Shown: one piece after another, positions 28,897 to 36,572 of the stretch
How the letters are laid out: every line of letters starts with the position of its first letter
How positions within the stretch are numbered: position 1 is the first letter of the stretch
Assembly: GCF_018326265.1 (NCBI RefSeq)
Contig: NZ_AP023360.1
Coordinates: 5,675,501 to 5,739,500, forward strand
Length of the DNA stretch: 64,000 nucleotides
Source of the DNA: Catellatospora sp. IY07-71
GTDB lineage: Bacteria > Actinomycetota > Actinomycetes > Mycobacteriales > Micromonosporaceae
Direction: 5' to 3'
Translations under genes and position numbers: made by a program
The notes under the pieces: generated by a model
Database searches by the model: none
Told to the model about the DNA's origin: nothing
Seen by the model: only the letters and a program-made list of their open reading frames with translations

Positions 28897-30017
28897 CGGT
28901 TTCCTCCCAGTGCGGTCGCCGGGTCGACGGCGGCGATGCGGGCGATGGCCACCGCTGCTCCGGTCAGGCCCAGGCCCACCAGCAGTGCGGCGGCCAGCAC
29001 CACGGCTCGCGCCTCCAGTGCGAACGGCACGCCGCCGCCCACCAGGGAGCCCAGCCCGACCCCGGCGCCGATGCCGACGGCGGCCGCGGCCAGCAGCAGC
29101 ACCAGCGCCTGCGCCAGCCCGTCGCGCAGCAGGTAGCCGGTGGGCGCGCCGAGCGCGCGCAGCACGGCGAGTTCGTGCTTGCGCTGGATGGTCCAGACGG
29201 TGAAGAACGCGCCGGCGACGAGTGCGCAGATCAGGTACAGGAACACCTGGATGAGGGTCAGCGTCGACGTCTCGGCGGTGTAGCCGGGAGAGGCGCCGTA
29301 CGACTCGGCCAGGGTCATGCTTTCCGTGCCCGCGGCGGCGTCGCCTGCAGCCAGATCGACGCCGTCGCCCCGGACCGCGACCGCGGTGATCTCCCGCCGG
29401 GCGCGATCGGGGACGGGCTCGTCCGGCCCGGCGCCCGCGTGGATCGCCTGCCATGCGGCCAGCGGCAGATACGCGACGTCGACGTGGCCGAAGGTGTGCT
29501 GTTCGGCCAGCACGCCGACGACGGTGAGCCGGGTGCCGAGCCGGTCCACGGTCACGGTGTCACCCAGTCGCAGGCCCGCATCGACGGCGGTGCTGCTGAC
29601 CACGATGCCGTCAGGGGCTGCCAGCGGTGCCCCGGTGGCGACCTGTGGGGCGAGGAACGAGCCGGGGTCGACCCCGAACAGCGCGAGGTCGATCTCGACG
29701 CCCGAGCCGCTGCGGGCGTTGATCAGGGCGCTGCCGAACGGGGCGGCCTGGGTCACACCCGGCCGGCGGGACCAGACGTCCACCGTGTCGAGGCTGATGA
29801 CGCTGCGAGTGAACGCGGCGTCACGTGCGACGCCGTGGTTGAAGGCGAGTGAGGTGACCGGCAGTTGCTGCAGCCCGGACACGCCGTCGCGGACCAGGCC
29901 CTGGGACAGGCCGGAGAGGAGGACCATGAGCACGGCGATGAGAGCGATGACCGCTCCCATCAGCGCGAAACGGGCACGGGCGAAGCGGAGCTCGCGGACG
30001 GCTAGGAACACGGGCAC
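28893..30017 (-). CDS. FtsX-like ABC transporter permease
   Basis: A 374-residue permease: an N-terminal helix (about 17-37), a large extracytoplasmic MacB-like domain (about 40-245) and three C-terminal helices, the usual FtsX layout. The start is GTG 30017 with AGAGG about 8 nt upstream, giving VPVFLAVRELRFARARFA, the typical amphipathic entry of these permeases. An upstream in-frame extension to 30062 runs through the operator pair. The operon likely exports a lipid, peptide or drug that also relieves TetR repression; the cargo is unknown. Confidence 0.9.
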   Translation of the reverse strand: MPVFLAVRELRFARARFALMGAVIALIAVLMVLLSGLSQGLVRDGVSGLQQLPVTSLAFNHGVARDAAFTRSVISLDTVDVWSRRPGVTQAAPFGSALINARSGSGVEIDLALFGVDPGSFLAPQVATGAPLAAPDGIVVSSTAVDAGLRLGDTVTVDRLGTRLTVVGVLAEQHTFGHVDVAYLPLAAWQAIHAGAGPDEPVPDRARREITAVAVRGDGVDLAAGDAAAGTESMTLAESYGASPGYTAETSTLTLIQVFLYLICALVAGAFFTVWTIQRKHELAVLRALGAPTGYLLRDGLAQALVLLLAAAAVGIGAGVGLGSLVGGGVPFALEARAVVLAAALLVGLGLTGAAVAIARIAAVDPATALGGNR

Positions 30018-30033
30018 CGTCCGACCTCTTTTG

Positions 30034-30070
30034 CTGACAACATGTCGGCATCTTACTGACACGGTGTCGG
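30034..30070. promoter_or_regulatory. Tandem TetR operator pair
   Basis: Two copies of CTGACA-N3-TGTCGG occur at 30034-30048 and 30056-30070, start to start 22 bp (two helical turns). Each is an imperfect palindrome. They lie 17-53 bp upstream of the permease GTG, where the operon promoter should be. Confidence 0.75.
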
Positions 30071-30146
30071 CAACCTGGTGGGCGGGTGGCGCCGACCGCC
30101 CGCCGCATACGTCCGGCAGGTGGGAGAGCGCCCGGCAGCCGTCACG

Positions 30147-31025
30147 TCATTCGGGCTCGTCCTGCGCCGGGCCGTCGTCGACCGCTGTCGCGATCGCCCC
30201 ACCACCCCGGCTGACCAGGCCCAGTTCGGCGGCCCGCACGCCGGCCTGGAAGCGGGAGGTCGCGCTCACGTCGCGCATCATCTCCGCCACGTGCCGCCGG
30301 TAGGTGCGGACCGACATGCCGAGCCGCCGCGCGGCCACCTCGTCCTTGGTGCCCGCGCCCAGGTAGGTCAGGACCGACTGCGCCGTCTCCTCGCGCAGCT
30401 TGTCGCTGAGCCGGGCGATCTCGGCCAGGGGAGTGCCCGCACCCCAGCTGACCTCGAAGACGCTGCAAAGGAAGTGCACCAGTGGCTGGGCGGCCAGCAG
30501 CACCGTCTGCGCGCCGGCCCGGTCGTCGGCGCTGTTACGGAGGATCGCCTCACGGCCGTCGGTGATGACGAGGTTCTGGCCCTGGAAGTCCCACGACCGG
30601 AAGCCGGGGTGGTCGCACAGCGCCCGGTCCGCGGCGGCCAGCGGGCCGGTGGCCGAGGCCGGCACCAGCGCCTTGACCTGGACGCCGCGCCGGTCGGCGT
30701 GCCGGAGCAGGTCGACGGTGTGGTTGCGGCGGTCGTCGGCGATGTCCCCGGCCGACAGCACGCACAGCACCTCGCGGCGCGCCCGCATGATCGCCTCGCC
30801 CGCCACCGCGTGGAACACCGCGTCGTCGCCGGGCAGGTGGCGGATGTGGTGGCCGTTGCCGCGCCGCCGCGACATGGCCCGTTCGATCAGCTCCTGGGCC
30901 TGGGACAGGACCGTCTCCACCTCGTCGTGGTGGTCCGGTGCCGGCTCGAACGGACGTGACCTGGGGTGACCTGCCCGGGGTTCGTGGAACCCCCGGTGCG
31001 GCAGGCCGCTCTGCGATGCCTTCAT
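30147..31025 (-). CDS. LuxR-type HTH regulator divergent from the lipid-type cluster
   Basis: A 292-residue regulator. ATG 31025 is preferred because GGGGGGAG lies about 7 nt upstream. Residues about 55-215 form a sensor domain resembling TrmB/phospholipase-D-like effector domains (AIMRARREVLCVLSAGDIA, ADRRGVQVKALVPA). The C-terminal about 70 residues hold a LuxR-type HTH: DEVAARRLGMSVRTYRRHVAEMM. It is transcribed away from the operon starting at 31576, across a 550-bp gap, and is the obvious candidate controller. Similar regulators often flank actinomycete natural-product clusters. Confidence 0.87.
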   Translation of the reverse strand: MKASQSGLPHRGFHEPRAGHPRSRPFEPAPDHHDEVETVLSQAQELIERAMSRRRGNGHHIRHLPGDDAVFHAVAGEAIMRARREVLCVLSAGDIADDRRNHTVDLLRHADRRGVQVKALVPASATGPLAAADRALCDHPGFRSWDFQGQNLVITDGREAILRNSADDRAGAQTVLLAAQPLVHFLCSVFEVSWGAGTPLAEIARLSDKLREETAQSVLTYLGAGTKDEVAARRLGMSVRTYRRHVAEMMRDVSATSRFQAGVRAAELGLVSRGGGAIATAVDDGPAQDEPE

Positions 31026-31575
31026 CAAAACTCCCCCCGAGTTTCGGACTGCTGGCAGGAACATGACGTGCTCGAATGTTTCGGCCGCGCGCCCCTCCAC
31101 GCACGTAGCCATCCACAAACTACGATCGGGATGTTTCCGGCCGATGTTCCCGTCCGTACACGTGTGGCGACTGCGCAGCTGTACAGAGCCTTGTCCGGGC
31201 GGCACGGCGCTTCAAGATCACGAGCCTAGGCCAATGTGGACGGTCCCGCAATCACGGAAAGGTGTCAGCAGGGCGAACGATGGCGCTGATTGGGGTCAGA
31301 CCGGCGCATTGCCGACGCTGACCTGCGCCTGCGACTCGGCCGCCCGGGCGGCTGAGAACAATGTCACCTGCGTAGACAACGATCTCCGTCGCATCGGCGA
31401 CAGGCGTCCGGACTTCGGGACGGCGGCTTGGCAGCTTGTGGTCACACTCCGCCCGCCGGCGGCTCCTCCGCTGGCAGCTTGCTGCGGCGACGTTCCGTTC
31501 GGCTTGCGCGCTGCGGTTTCATGGACCCCGCCCACGGACGGGCAGCAGGCTGGAGCGACCGCGAGGGGATGGCGC
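31026..31575. promoter_or_regulatory. 550-bp divergent control region with short direct repeats
   Basis: No convincing gene is present; the plus-strand frame that enters it is an upstream extension of the KAS III frame. Three related direct repeats of the form ATGTTTCGGCCG lie at 31076-31087, 31131-31143 and 31144-31156, near the regulator start. This is the longest gene-free stretch in the window and its base composition is lower in GC than the flanking genes. It should hold promoters for both the regulator and the biosynthetic operon. Confidence 0.5.
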
Positions 31576-32532
31576 ATGTCCAACGTGTACGTGAGCGACT
31601 TCGTGTACGCGCTCGGCTCCCGCAAGACACACGTCACCGAGTCCGAGGCGGCCGGACGGCTGCTGTCGTCGGCCGAGGACCTGGAGTCGGCGGGCTTCGC
31701 CTGGCACCACCTGTGCGAGCCGGGGGAGTCCGCGTACGGCCTCGCCGAGGCGGTCACCCAGCAGCTGGCCGAGACCGGCCGGCTGACCGGGATCGACGCC
31801 ATCGTCTACGCCACCTGCCTGCCGCTCAACGGCAACGCCGGCGACCCGGCCGAGTTCGCCCGCACCCGCGACGTGAAGCACCTGATGGACTTCCCGGCCA
31901 GCCGCCTGCAGGCCGCCTTCGGCCTCACCGACGCGGTGGTGCTGGGCCTGAACCAGCAGGCGTGCACGGCGATGCCGGGTTCGGTGCGCCTGGCGGGCGC
32001 GCTGCTGGCCGCCGAGCCGAGCTGGCGCAAGGTGCTGTGCGTGACGGCCGACCGCTTCCCGGACGGCGCGATCTACGAGCAGGCGTACAACCTGATCTCC
32101 GACGGCGGCGCGGCCTGCCTGGTGGGCCGCGAGCCGGAGGGCTTCCGGCTGGTGAGCGCGCACCAGATCACCAACGGCGCGCTGGGCCAGGCCACCGACG
32201 ACGAGACCGTCGGCTCCTACTTCTCCTTCACCCACCGGCTGTTCCGGGAGTCGCTGGACCGGGCCGGGCTCACCGTCGCCGACGTGGACTGGGTGGTCAC
32301 CCAGAACACCAACGACAAGGCCTGGCAGATCCTCGCCCGGCTGCTCGGCGTGCCGCTCGACCGGGTGTGGTTCCCGTCCATGCCCGACGCCGGGCACATC
32401 ATCTCGGCCGACAACATCGTCAACCTGGCGCAGCTGATCGCGTCCGGGCAGCTGCGGCCAGGCCAGCGGGTGGTGCTGATGATGGCCGGCTTCGGGCTGA
32501 ACTGGCAGAGCCTGATCCTGGAGGCGGTGTGA
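31576..32532 (+). CDS. KAS III-like (thiolase-fold) enzyme with altered catalytic residues
   Basis: A 318-residue thiolase-fold enzyme of the FabH group. The start ATG 31576 follows a GAGGGGA site. The nucleophile Cys130 lies in NQQACTAMPGS. In FabH the other two catalytic residues lie in HQAN and GNTSA. Here the matching segments are VTQNTND (242-247) and AGHIISADN (272-280), so the usual His is absent and a His274 sits near the usual Asn position. Such rearranged sites occur in KAS III-like acyltransferases that move acyl groups rather than condense them. It is the first gene of a coupled operon and its stop overlaps the next GTG. It probably joins or transfers acyl groups from the two carrier proteins. 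Confidence 0.87.
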   Translation: MSNVYVSDFVYALGSRKTHVTESEAAGRLLSSAEDLESAGFAWHHLCEPGESAYGLAEAVTQQLAETGRLTGIDAIVYATCLPLNGNAGDPAEFARTRDVKHLMDFPASRLQAAFGLTDAVVLGLNQQACTAMPGSVRLAGALLAAEPSWRKVLCVTADRFPDGAIYEQAYNLISDGGAACLVGREPEGFRLVSAHQITNGALGQATDDETVGSYFSFTHRLFRESLDRAGLTVADVDWVVTQNTNDKAWQILARLLGVPLDRVWFPSMPDAGHIISADNIVNLAQLIASGQLRPGQRVVLMMAGFGLNWQSLILEAV

Positions 32533-33431
32533 CCGTCACCGCCGCCGCGCGGCTGCGCGATGCCATCGCGTCGCTGAAGGAGACCTCGGACCGGCTCAGC
32601 CGGCTGTCGCAGCGCTCCTACCAGAATCCGTACACGGCCGTGGACTGGCCGGAGTCGGTGGACCCGGAGACGGAGTGGTTCAGCTCGCCGGAGCTGCTCA
32701 GCCTGTACGGCACGCCGGTCTGGGACACCCTGGACGAGCGGGCGCGCTGCCGGCTGGCGTTCCACGAGGCGGCCAACTTCTACAGCCTCAACATCCACGG
32801 CGAGAAGGGCCTCATGCAGGGGCTGGCCGCCCGGCTCTACCGGCGTGACCTCGCCGACGTGGCCGACTACCTGCACCACTTCCTCGACGAGGAGAACAAG
32901 CACAGCATCTTCTTCGGCGGCTTCTGCACCCGCTACGCCCGGGTCTACCCGACCAAGCAGGTGTCGTTCGAGGTGAAACGGCCGCGCGACGTGGAGGACT
33001 TCCTGTTCTTCGCCCGGGTCATGATCTTCGAGGAGATCGTCGACCGCTACAACTGGTGGCAGGGCCGCGACGAGCGCCTGCACCCGGTCGCCCGCTTCAT
33101 CAACAACAACCACCACTTCGAGGAGGCGCGGCACCTGATCTTCGGGCGCCGCCTCGTCGAGGCGATGTGGCGGGCCTGCGCCCCCGCCTGGGACGACGAG
33201 CTGATCGAGGACGTGCGCGAGCACCTCACCCAGTTCCTCGTCACCAGCTGGCGCGAGTACTACAACCCCGGCGTGTACGCCGACGCCGGGCTGGCCGACC
33301 CGTACGACCTGGCCGAGCAGGCCTGGGCCGCGCCCGCGCAGCGCGAGCACCGGCGGCGCACCTCCACCAAGCTGCTCGGTCACCTCACCTCCACCGGAAT
33401 CCTGGTCAAGGAGCCTGCCGATGCATTCTGA
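32529..33431 (+). CDS. AurF-type non-haem diiron oxygenase
   Basis: A 300-residue helical oxygenase of the p-aminobenzoate N-oxygenase (AurF) type. Candidate iron ligands follow the AurF pattern: NIHGE (Glu92), EENKH (Glu122, His125), MIFEEIVD, and HHFEEARH with H-x3-E-x2-H. AurF relatives oxidise amines to hydroxylamine, nitroso or nitro groups, or hydroxylate carrier-bound acyl chains. GTG 32529 overlaps the KAS III stop (GTGA). With an aminoacyl-carrier-protein ligase two genes downstream, a carrier-bound amino acid is an attractive substrate; this is inference. Confidence 0.88.
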   Translation: MTVTAAARLRDAIASLKETSDRLSRLSQRSYQNPYTAVDWPESVDPETEWFSSPELLSLYGTPVWDTLDERARCRLAFHEAANFYSLNIHGEKGLMQGLAARLYRRDLADVADYLHHFLDEENKHSIFFGGFCTRYARVYPTKQVSFEVKRPRDVEDFLFFARVMIFEEIVDRYNWWQGRDERLHPVARFINNNHHFEEARHLIFGRRLVEAMWRACAPAWDDELIEDVREHLTQFLVTSWREYYNPGVYADAGLADPYDLAEQAWAAPAQREHRRRTSTKLLGHLTSTGILVKEPADAF

Positions 33432-33681
33432 GCCCGAGATCCGCCAGGCGCTGCGGGAGTGGATCCTCGGCAAGGCCAGGGACCTGGACCCGGCCGAGCT
33501 GACCGGCACCACCCCGCTGTTCGAGCGCCGCTACCTGCGCTCGCTGCACGTGCCGGAGCTGCTGCTGCTCCTGGAGCGGCTGCGCGGCGAGCCGATCGAC
33601 GTGGAGGACCTGGGCGCGGGCGACTTCCGCGACATCGACACGCTGCTGGCGAAGTTCGGCCCGGCGCGGGCGGCGTCGTGA
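33421..33681 (+). CDS. Acyl carrier protein 1 (atypical, next to aminoacyl-CP ligase)
   Basis: An 86-residue carrier protein. The phosphopantetheine serine is probably Ser41 in LRSLHVPELLLLLERL, where the usual Asp before Ser is Arg. The four-helix pattern and the family length are kept (PLFERRYL before, DVEDLGAGDFRDIDTLL after). The gene overlaps the upstream diiron gene by 11 nt and the aminoacyl ligase gene by 4 nt. In rhizobial systems, aminoacyl-[carrier protein] ligases are paired with a dedicated small carrier encoded beside them, so this is the likely amino acid acceptor. Loss of the Asp may help partner selectivity. Confidence 0.85.
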   Translation: MHSEPEIRQALREWILGKARDLDPAELTGTTPLFERRYLRSLHVPELLLLLERLRGEPIDVEDLGAGDFRDIDTLLAKFGPARAAS

Positions 33682-34589
33682 CCGTCACCGTGTCGGCGGG
33701 GCTGTCCTCGATCGGGCTGCGCTGGTACGAGACCGGCCAGGCCGGGCTGAGCGGCCCCCTGCTGCGCCTGGCGGAGGAGTGCGACCGGGCGTTCCGTACC
33801 CTCGCCTCGGTCTGGGAGGCGGCCGACGAGCGGCATCCGGCCGCGCTGCCCGCCGAGCGGCTGCAGCGGCTGGACTACCTGCACTCGTTCCCGCACCAGG
33901 CGACGTTCCCGGTCCGGCTGGACCCGGCCCATCTGGACGAGTTCCTGGCCGGGGAGCCGGTCACCGAGAGCGGCGCGGTGGACCTCACCCCGCTGGCCCC
34001 GGTGACCTCGGTGCTCACCCCGGCCGCCTGCTACCACCTCTACCACGCGCACGAGGGCAGCAGCTTCTCCGCGCCGGTGTACCTGACCACCCGCAACACC
34101 TGCTACCGGCACGAGGAGCGCTACGAGCCGCTGCGCCGCCAGTGGGCGTTCACCATGCGCGAGATCGTGTGCCTGGGCACGCAGGACGAGACGGAGGCGT
34201 TCCTGGCGCAGGCCCGCGCGGTGACCGACGAGTTCCTCGGGCTGCTGGACCTGCCGGTGGCGTGGCCGACGGCGACCGATCCGTTCTTCCGGCCGCGCGA
34301 CAACCCGCAGTACCTGATGCAGCGGCTGCAGCCGAGCAAGCACGAGGCCACCTACGGCGGCGACCTGGCCATCGCGTCGGTGAACCTGCACCACGACCAC
34401 TTCGGCGCGGCGTTCGGCCTGCGCCGGGCCGGGCGCCCGGTGAACACCGCCTGCCTGGCCTTCGGGATCGAGCGCTGGCTGTGGGCGATCACCGACCGGC
34501 ACGGCCTCGACCCGTCCGACTGGCCGTCGCCCGCCCAGGCGGCGGTCACCGTGGCCACCCGCACGGTGGCCCGCGAGGTGCAGCTGTGA
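33678..34589 (+). CDS. Amino acid-[carrier protein] ligase (class II aaRS homologue)
   Basis: A 303-residue protein resembling the catalytic core of atypical seryl-tRNA synthetases without any tRNA-binding domain. Class II motif 2 is TRNTCYRHEERYEPLRRQWAF followed by TMREIVCLGT. Motif 3 is NTACLAFGIERWLWAI. A zinc-type Cys/His set and an acidic binding pocket fit the aminoacyl-CP ligases first shown in Bradyrhizobium, which adenylate Gly or Ala and load it on a carrier protein. GTG 33678 overlaps the ACP1 stop (GTGA). It should charge the adjacent ACP1. The amino acid is unknown. Confidence 0.88.
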   Translation: MTVTVSAGLSSIGLRWYETGQAGLSGPLLRLAEECDRAFRTLASVWEAADERHPAALPAERLQRLDYLHSFPHQATFPVRLDPAHLDEFLAGEPVTESGAVDLTPLAPVTSVLTPAACYHLYHAHEGSSFSAPVYLTTRNTCYRHEERYEPLRRQWAFTMREIVCLGTQDETEAFLAQARAVTDEFLGLLDLPVAWPTATDPFFRPRDNPQYLMQRLQPSKHEATYGGDLAIASVNLHHDHFGAAFGLRRAGRPVNTACLAFGIERWLWAITDRHGLDPSDWPSPAQAAVTVATRTVAREVQL

Positions 34590-34605
34590 GCGAGGGAGCA
34601 CGCGC

Positions 34606-35712
34606 ATGCGCATCCTGATCACCGGAGCCGACGGCTACCTGGGCCGCCGGGCCGTGTCGGCGCTGCTGGAGACGACCGACGGCGAGTTCGTGCTGGCCGT
34701 GCGCGCCGCCGACGCGGCCGAGCTGGCCGCCAAGCGGGAGCGGCTGGACGCCGAGCTCGGCCGCGCGGCGCCGGGCCGGGTCACCGTGGTCGGCGCGGAC
34801 CTCACCCGCGACGACGCGCTCGCCGAGGTGGACCCGCGCCGGGTGACCGCGATCGTGCACGCCGCGGCCGTCACCCGGTTCAGCGTCGACCGGGAGACCG
34901 CGCAGCGGGTCAACGTGGACGGCACGGTGCGGCTGGCCCGGTTCGCCCGGCGCTGCCCGGACCTGGGCCGCTTCACGCTGCTGTCCACGCTGTACACCGC
35001 GGGCCGGCACACCGGCGACGTGCCCGAGCGACGCCACGAGGACGCCGGGTTCGTCAACTTCTACGAGTGGTCCAAGTGGCGGGCCGAGCAGCACCTGTTC
35101 GACAGCGGGCTGCCGCTGTCGGTGCTGCGGCTGCCCACCGTCATCGCCGAGGACGACGGCGGCACGGTGGGGCAGTACAACGCCTTCCACAACACGCTCA
35201 AGCTGTTCTACTACGGCCTGCTGTCGCTGATGCCGGGCGAGCCGTCGACCCCGCTGGCGCTGGGCACCGCGGCGTTCACCAGCGCGGCCGTGGCGCACCT
35301 GGTCCGCCCGGAGGTCCCGGCCGGGATCTACCACGTGACCCCCGACCCGGCGCAGACGCTGACCCTGGGGCAGCTCATCGACCTGACGTTCGACGTGTAC
35401 GAGCGGGACGACAACTTCCGGCGGCGCAACCTGATGCGCCCGATCTACTGCGACCGGCAGAGCTTCGACGACATGGTGGACATCGCCCGGCGGCTCAAGG
35501 GCGGCCCGATCGAGCAGGCGGTGGCCTCGGTCGCCCCGTTCGGCACGCAGCTCTACCTGCACAAGACGTTCCGCAACGAGGCGCTGCGCGCGGCCTGGCC
35601 GGGCTACGCGGCGCCCGATCCGCTGGCGCTGGCCGACGCGGTCTGCGACCACCTGGTCGCCTCGCGCTGGGGCCGGCAGCCGGTGACCCGTCAGCTGGAG
35701 GGCGCGCTGTGA
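34606..35712 (+). CDS. Extended SDR / thioester-reductase-like protein
   Basis: A 368-residue NAD(P)-dependent extended SDR. The Rossmann motif is ITGADGYLG (residues 4-12) and the catalytic pair is Y-x3-K in FYEWSKWRAEQ (about 150). Overall it is closest to NAD-binding_4 (male-sterility/thioester reductase) domains, which reduce carrier-bound acyl thioesters to aldehydes or alcohols. A 4-epimerase or dehydratase cannot be excluded. It begins 16 nt after the ligase gene with GAGGGAG upstream, and its stop overlaps the next GTG. In this operon it may release the product by reduction. Confidence 0.85.
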   Translation: MRILITGADGYLGRRAVSALLETTDGEFVLAVRAADAAELAAKRERLDAELGRAAPGRVTVVGADLTRDDALAEVDPRRVTAIVHAAAVTRFSVDRETAQRVNVDGTVRLARFARRCPDLGRFTLLSTLYTAGRHTGDVPERRHEDAGFVNFYEWSKWRAEQHLFDSGLPLSVLRLPTVIAEDDGGTVGQYNAFHNTLKLFYYGLLSLMPGEPSTPLALGTAAFTSAAVAHLVRPEVPAGIYHVTPDPAQTLTLGQLIDLTFDVYERDDNFRRRNLMRPIYCDRQSFDDMVDIARRLKGGPIEQAVASVAPFGTQLYLHKTFRNEALRAAWPGYAAPDPLALADAVCDHLVASRWGRQPVTRQLEGAL

Positions 35713-36299
35713 ACAAGCAGGCCGTGAGCGAGAACGAGCGCTGGCTGCTCAGCTACTACCGGGCCTCGGAGATCAACGGGGCGCTGTTCTTCGGCCGGGT
35801 GGCCCGCACCGTACGCGGCCCGCTGCTGGTGGACGTCACGCACCACTTCACCGACGAGGCCAACCACGCCAACTACTGGACCAGATGCCTGGACGACATG
35901 GACCTGACGCCGGTCCCGCAGAACCGCGCCTACCAGGACCAGTACCTGGAGGCGGTCGGCATGCCGGCCAACGTCATGGAGGTCATGGCGATCACCCAGG
36001 TCTTCGAGAAGCGGGTCATCGGCCAGTACGGCCGCCACCAGCGCTACGCGGGCACGCATCCGCTGGCGAAGGCGACCATCCAGAAGATCATGCTCGACGA
36101 GCGCTGGCACGTGAAGTACGTCCGCGACGCCCTGGCCGACCTGGCCGGCAAGTACGGCGCCGAGCTGATCGACACGACCCTGGCCCGGTTCACCGCCGCC
36201 GACGACGAGGTCTACGCCAAGACGCTGGCGGAGTACGGCCAGCGCCTGGAGTTCCTCGGCGAGACCACCGAGCACTACCACGGAACCGAAACGGAGTAA
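35709..36299 (+). CDS. Ferritin-like diiron protein (second oxidase of the cluster)
   Basis: A 196-residue all-helical protein with a full set of ferritin-like diiron ligands: Glu21, Glu50-x2-His53, Glu100 and Glu131-x2-His134. The spacings (29, 3 and 31, 3) are close to those of ferritin-like oxidases such as aldehyde-deformylating oxygenase, though the sequence is otherwise different. GTG 35709 overlaps the SDR stop. A diiron enzyme right after an acyl reductase invites the idea that it acts on an aldehyde or acyl chain. The reaction is unknown. Alternatives are an N-oxygenase partner or a desaturase-like enzyme. Confidence 0.8.
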   Translation: MNKQAVSENERWLLSYYRASEINGALFFGRVARTVRGPLLVDVTHHFTDEANHANYWTRCLDDMDLTPVPQNRAYQDQYLEAVGMPANVMEVMAITQVFEKRVIGQYGRHQRYAGTHPLAKATIQKIMLDERWHVKYVRDALADLAGKYGAELIDTTLARFTAADDEVYAKTLAEYGQRLEFLGETTEHYHGTETE

Positions 36300-36302
36300 G
36301 CG

Positions 36303-36572
36303 ATGCAGGCCACCTTCGCGGCCGTCGCCGAGCGGATCAGCGTCACCTCGGGTGTCGCGGTCGACCGGCTGCGCCCCGAGACGACGCTGAAGGAACTCGC
36401 TCTCGACAGCTTCCTGCTGGTCGAGATGGCCGTCGACCTGCAGGAGGAGTTCGACGCCATCTTCACCCAGGAGGACCTGCACCGGGTGAGCACCGTCGGT
36501 GACCTGGTCGAGCTGCTCAACACCACGCAGGCCGCCGACGTGCGGGCGCGGTCGGCGGCGAACCATGGCTGA
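36303..36572 (+). CDS. Acyl carrier protein 2
   Basis: An 89-residue carrier protein with a canonical attachment site, LALDSFLLVEMAVDL (Ser36), in an acidic four-helix frame. It starts 3 nt after the diiron gene and overlaps the MMPL start by 8 nt. Because it keeps the usual DS motif, it is the better candidate to accept the fatty acyl group from the acyl-AMP ligase at 39514. Two distinct carriers in one operon imply two loading events. Confidence 0.9.
   Translation: MQATFAAVAERISVTSGVAVDRLRPETTLKELALDSFLLVEMAVDLQEEFDAIFTQEDLHRVSTVGDLVELLNTTQAADVRARSAANHG

Noticed and set aside
31063..31575. 170-codon N-terminal extension of the KAS III frame
   Set aside because: It has no thiolase similarity, and the ATG at 31576 has its own ribosome site and gives a normal-length protein.
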